Assembly: GCA_944377745.1 (NCBI GenBank)
Contig: CALWFV010000002.1
Location: 101,276 to 165,275, forward strand
Direction of reading: 5' to 3'
DNA: 64,000 bases
Origin: an uncultured Mediterraneibacter sp.
Lineage (GTDB): Bacteria > Bacillota > Clostridia > Lachnospirales > Lachnospiraceae
In this document: positions 62,845 through 64,000 of the stretch, one piece after another
Position numbering within the stretch: position 1 is the stretch's first letter
Layout: the number at the start of each line of letters is the position of its first letter
Translations under genes and position numbers: made by a program
Notes under the pieces: model-generated
Database searches by the model: none
Told to the model about the DNA's origin: nothing
What the model saw: only the letters and a program-made list of their open reading frames with translations

Positions 62845-62875
62845 TAAAAAAACAGCCGACACCCCGGCTGTTTTT
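62845..62875. terminator. Bidirectional terminator of the S1-domain gene
   Basis: AAAAACAGCCG (62848-62858) pairs perfectly with CGGCTGTTTTT (62865-62875) around a six-base loop, with A's to the left. It ends seven bases before the S1-domain gene stop and is directed to the minus strand. The remaining 190 bases up to rnfC are AT-rich; I see no convincing promoter pair for rnfC. Confidence 0.92.
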
Positions 62876-62881
62876 ATTTAT

Positions 62882-63964
62882 TTACTCTTCCTCGGCATCC
62901 CCGGCAGAATTCTCTGTCTCAAGAGCCTTCATGCTGAGACTGATCTTCTTTTCATCTTCATTCAGATCAACGATCTTCGCTGTGATCTCCTGTCCAATCG
63001 ACAGTACATCCGACGGTTTGTCCACATGTGCCTTTGAAATCTGAGAAACATGAAGCAGTGCATCCACTCCCGGAGCAAGTTCAACAAACGCTCCAAAATC
63101 TGTCATACGCGCTACTTTTCCGGTAACCACTCTGCCTACCGCGAAATCTTCCGCTGCATTTGCCCACGGATTTGTCTCCGGGAATTTCAGGCTGAGCGCG
63201 ATCTTTGTATCATGGATATCTTTTACAAGAACTTTCAGCTGATCGCCAACATGGAAAAGTTTCTTCGGATTGTCAACTCTTCCCCAGGACATCTCTGAAA
63301 TGTGAAGCAGTCCGTCAACACCACCGAGATCAACGAATGCGCCAAAGTCTGTTACATTCTTAACAATTCCTTCCACTGTATCGCCGACTTTTAGTTTTGC
63401 GAAAAGTTCTTTCTGTTTCTCGGCGCGCTCCGCAACAAGAAGCTGCCTTCTGTCGCCAATCACCCGATTTCTTCTCGGATTGAACTCGCTGATCACGAAC
63501 TCGATCTCTTTTCCTTCATATTTGCTGAGATCTTTCTCATAAGAATCTGAAACAAGGCTTGCAGGGATAAATACCCTCACCTCGTCAACTGTCGCACAGA
63601 TACCTCCTCCAAGAATCTGAGTAACTATTGCCTTGAGGACCTCCTTATTCTCATACGCCTCGCGAAGACGCTCATTTCCTTTCTCGGCCGCAAGTCTCTT
63701 ATATGTAAGAAGAACCTGTCCCTCTCCATCATTGACTTTCAGCACTTTTACAGTCATCGTATCTCCTACAGACACAACTGTTGTCAGATCGAGAGACTGA
63801 TCATTTGAATATTCATTCTTTGTGATGATGCCGTCTGCCTTATATCCGATGTTCAGGATGATCTCATCCGGTTTCACATCGATAACAGTACCCTCAACCA
63901 CTTCACCGTTATGAATTGTTTTAAATGACTCGTCTAACATCTGTTCAAAAGATAATTCTGACAT
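62882..63964 (-). CDS. rpsA: S1 RNA-binding domain protein (ribosomal protein S1-like)
   Basis: The 360-residue protein has four S1 OB-fold repeats (about 15-83, 100-165, 187-256 and 272-341); the last two are the best conserved (GDTVEGIVKNVTDFGAFVDLGG; GRVVTGKVARMTDFGAFVELAPG). It is likely the S1-type translation factor of Firmicutes, shorter than the six-domain E. coli protein. An acidic tail ends in AGDAEEE. GAGGAGGTTC is spaced for the ATG at 63964; the upstream TTG at 63982 overlaps that site. Its own strong terminator follows. No gene follows it upstream within the window. Confidence 0.9.
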   Translation of the reverse strand: MSELSFEQMLDESFKTIHNGEVVEGTVIDVKPDEIILNIGYKADGIITKNEYSNDQSLDLTTVVSVGDTMTVKVLKVNDGEGQVLLTYKRLAAEKGNERLREAYENKEVLKAIVTQILGGGICATVDEVRVFIPASLVSDSYEKDLSKYEGKEIEFVISEFNPRRNRVIGDRRQLLVAERAEKQKELFAKLKVGDTVEGIVKNVTDFGAFVDLGGVDGLLHISEMSWGRVDNPKKLFHVGDQLKVLVKDIHDTKIALSLKFPETNPWANAAEDFAVGRVVTGKVARMTDFGAFVELAPGVDALLHVSQISKAHVDKPSDVLSIGQEITAKIVDLNEDEKKISLSMKALETENSAGDAEEE

Positions 63965-64000
63965 TATTTTGAACCTCCTCAATTATATTGTTGGGCGTGG

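Noticed and set aside
1-64000. CRISPR arrays, tRNA or rRNA genes, intact insertion sequences, prophage
   Set aside because: I looked for spaced repeats, tRNA-like cloverleafs and transposase motifs and saw none.

Overview
The window looks like a chromosomal segment of an anaerobic, motile, spore-forming member of the Clostridia, most likely Lachnospiraceae. The evidence is gene content: a flagellar/chemotaxis locus, an Rnf complex with its ApbE flavin transferase, sporulation genes (alpha/beta SASP, YlbJ-like, YtfJ-like), a DUF3656-type U32 peptidase, and gene orders shared with other Firmicutes (rpmB/yloU/yloV/recG, rsmD-coaD, ruvA-ruvB). The genus is inference. I found no tRNA, rRNA, CRISPR array, phage or intact insertion sequence.

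Layout. 1-7142 (minus): early flagellar operon flgB-fliE-fliF-fliG-fliH-fliI-fliJ-fliK, cut by the window start inside fliK; flgC is missing from its usual place. 7143-7374: two back-to-back sigma-A-like promoters that overlap at their -35 boxes, one for flgB and one for a chemoreceptor. 7375-15418: chemoreceptor, a YlqG-like/FlhB-like pair (minus), then cheA-cheW-cheR-cheB (plus). 15527-19547: polar amino acid-type ABC importer followed by an M20 amidohydrolase. 19568-22739: small membrane protein, LytTR two-component system with a probable autoregulatory operator, and a CDP-alcohol phosphatidyltransferase. 23065-23944: small membrane protein and an orphan AbrB-like protein. 24139-29268 (minus): hisZ-hisG-hisD-hisB and a HisF-like/HisI/HisE fusion behind a promoter and a palindromic operator. 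29345-38335: RecU, RNA-modification enzymes, SDR, YgiQ radical SAM protein, HAD phosphatase, M23 peptidase, YlbJ-like protein. 38332-44783: coiled-coil protein, CoaD, RsmD, SASP, RecG, FakA/YloV and Asp23/YloU. 44968-45153: rpmB. 45310-50149: a 45-residue membrane microprotein, YtfJ, DUF2953, a PBP and an FtsW/RodA protein. 50163-54795: U32 peptidase, ZapA, RuvB, RuvA. 54842-62654: Gx transporter, NusG-II-like protein, ApbE and rnfCDGEAB. 62882-63964: S1-domain protein.

How they work together. The first 15 kb build and steer the flagellum. The ABC importer and M20 hydrolase look like uptake plus cleavage of an amidated amino acid or peptide. The Rnf genes couple ferredoxin oxidation to NAD reduction and ion pumping; ApbE attaches FMN to RnfD and RnfG, both of which carry the target motif. 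The features most worth a second look are the 757-base hairpin-rich gap between apbE and rnfB with a diverged repeat at its two ends, the missing flgC, the shared-core flagellar/chemoreceptor promoter, the degenerate HisF domain fused to HisIE, the microprotein at 45310-45447 and the structured element around the rpmB terminator.
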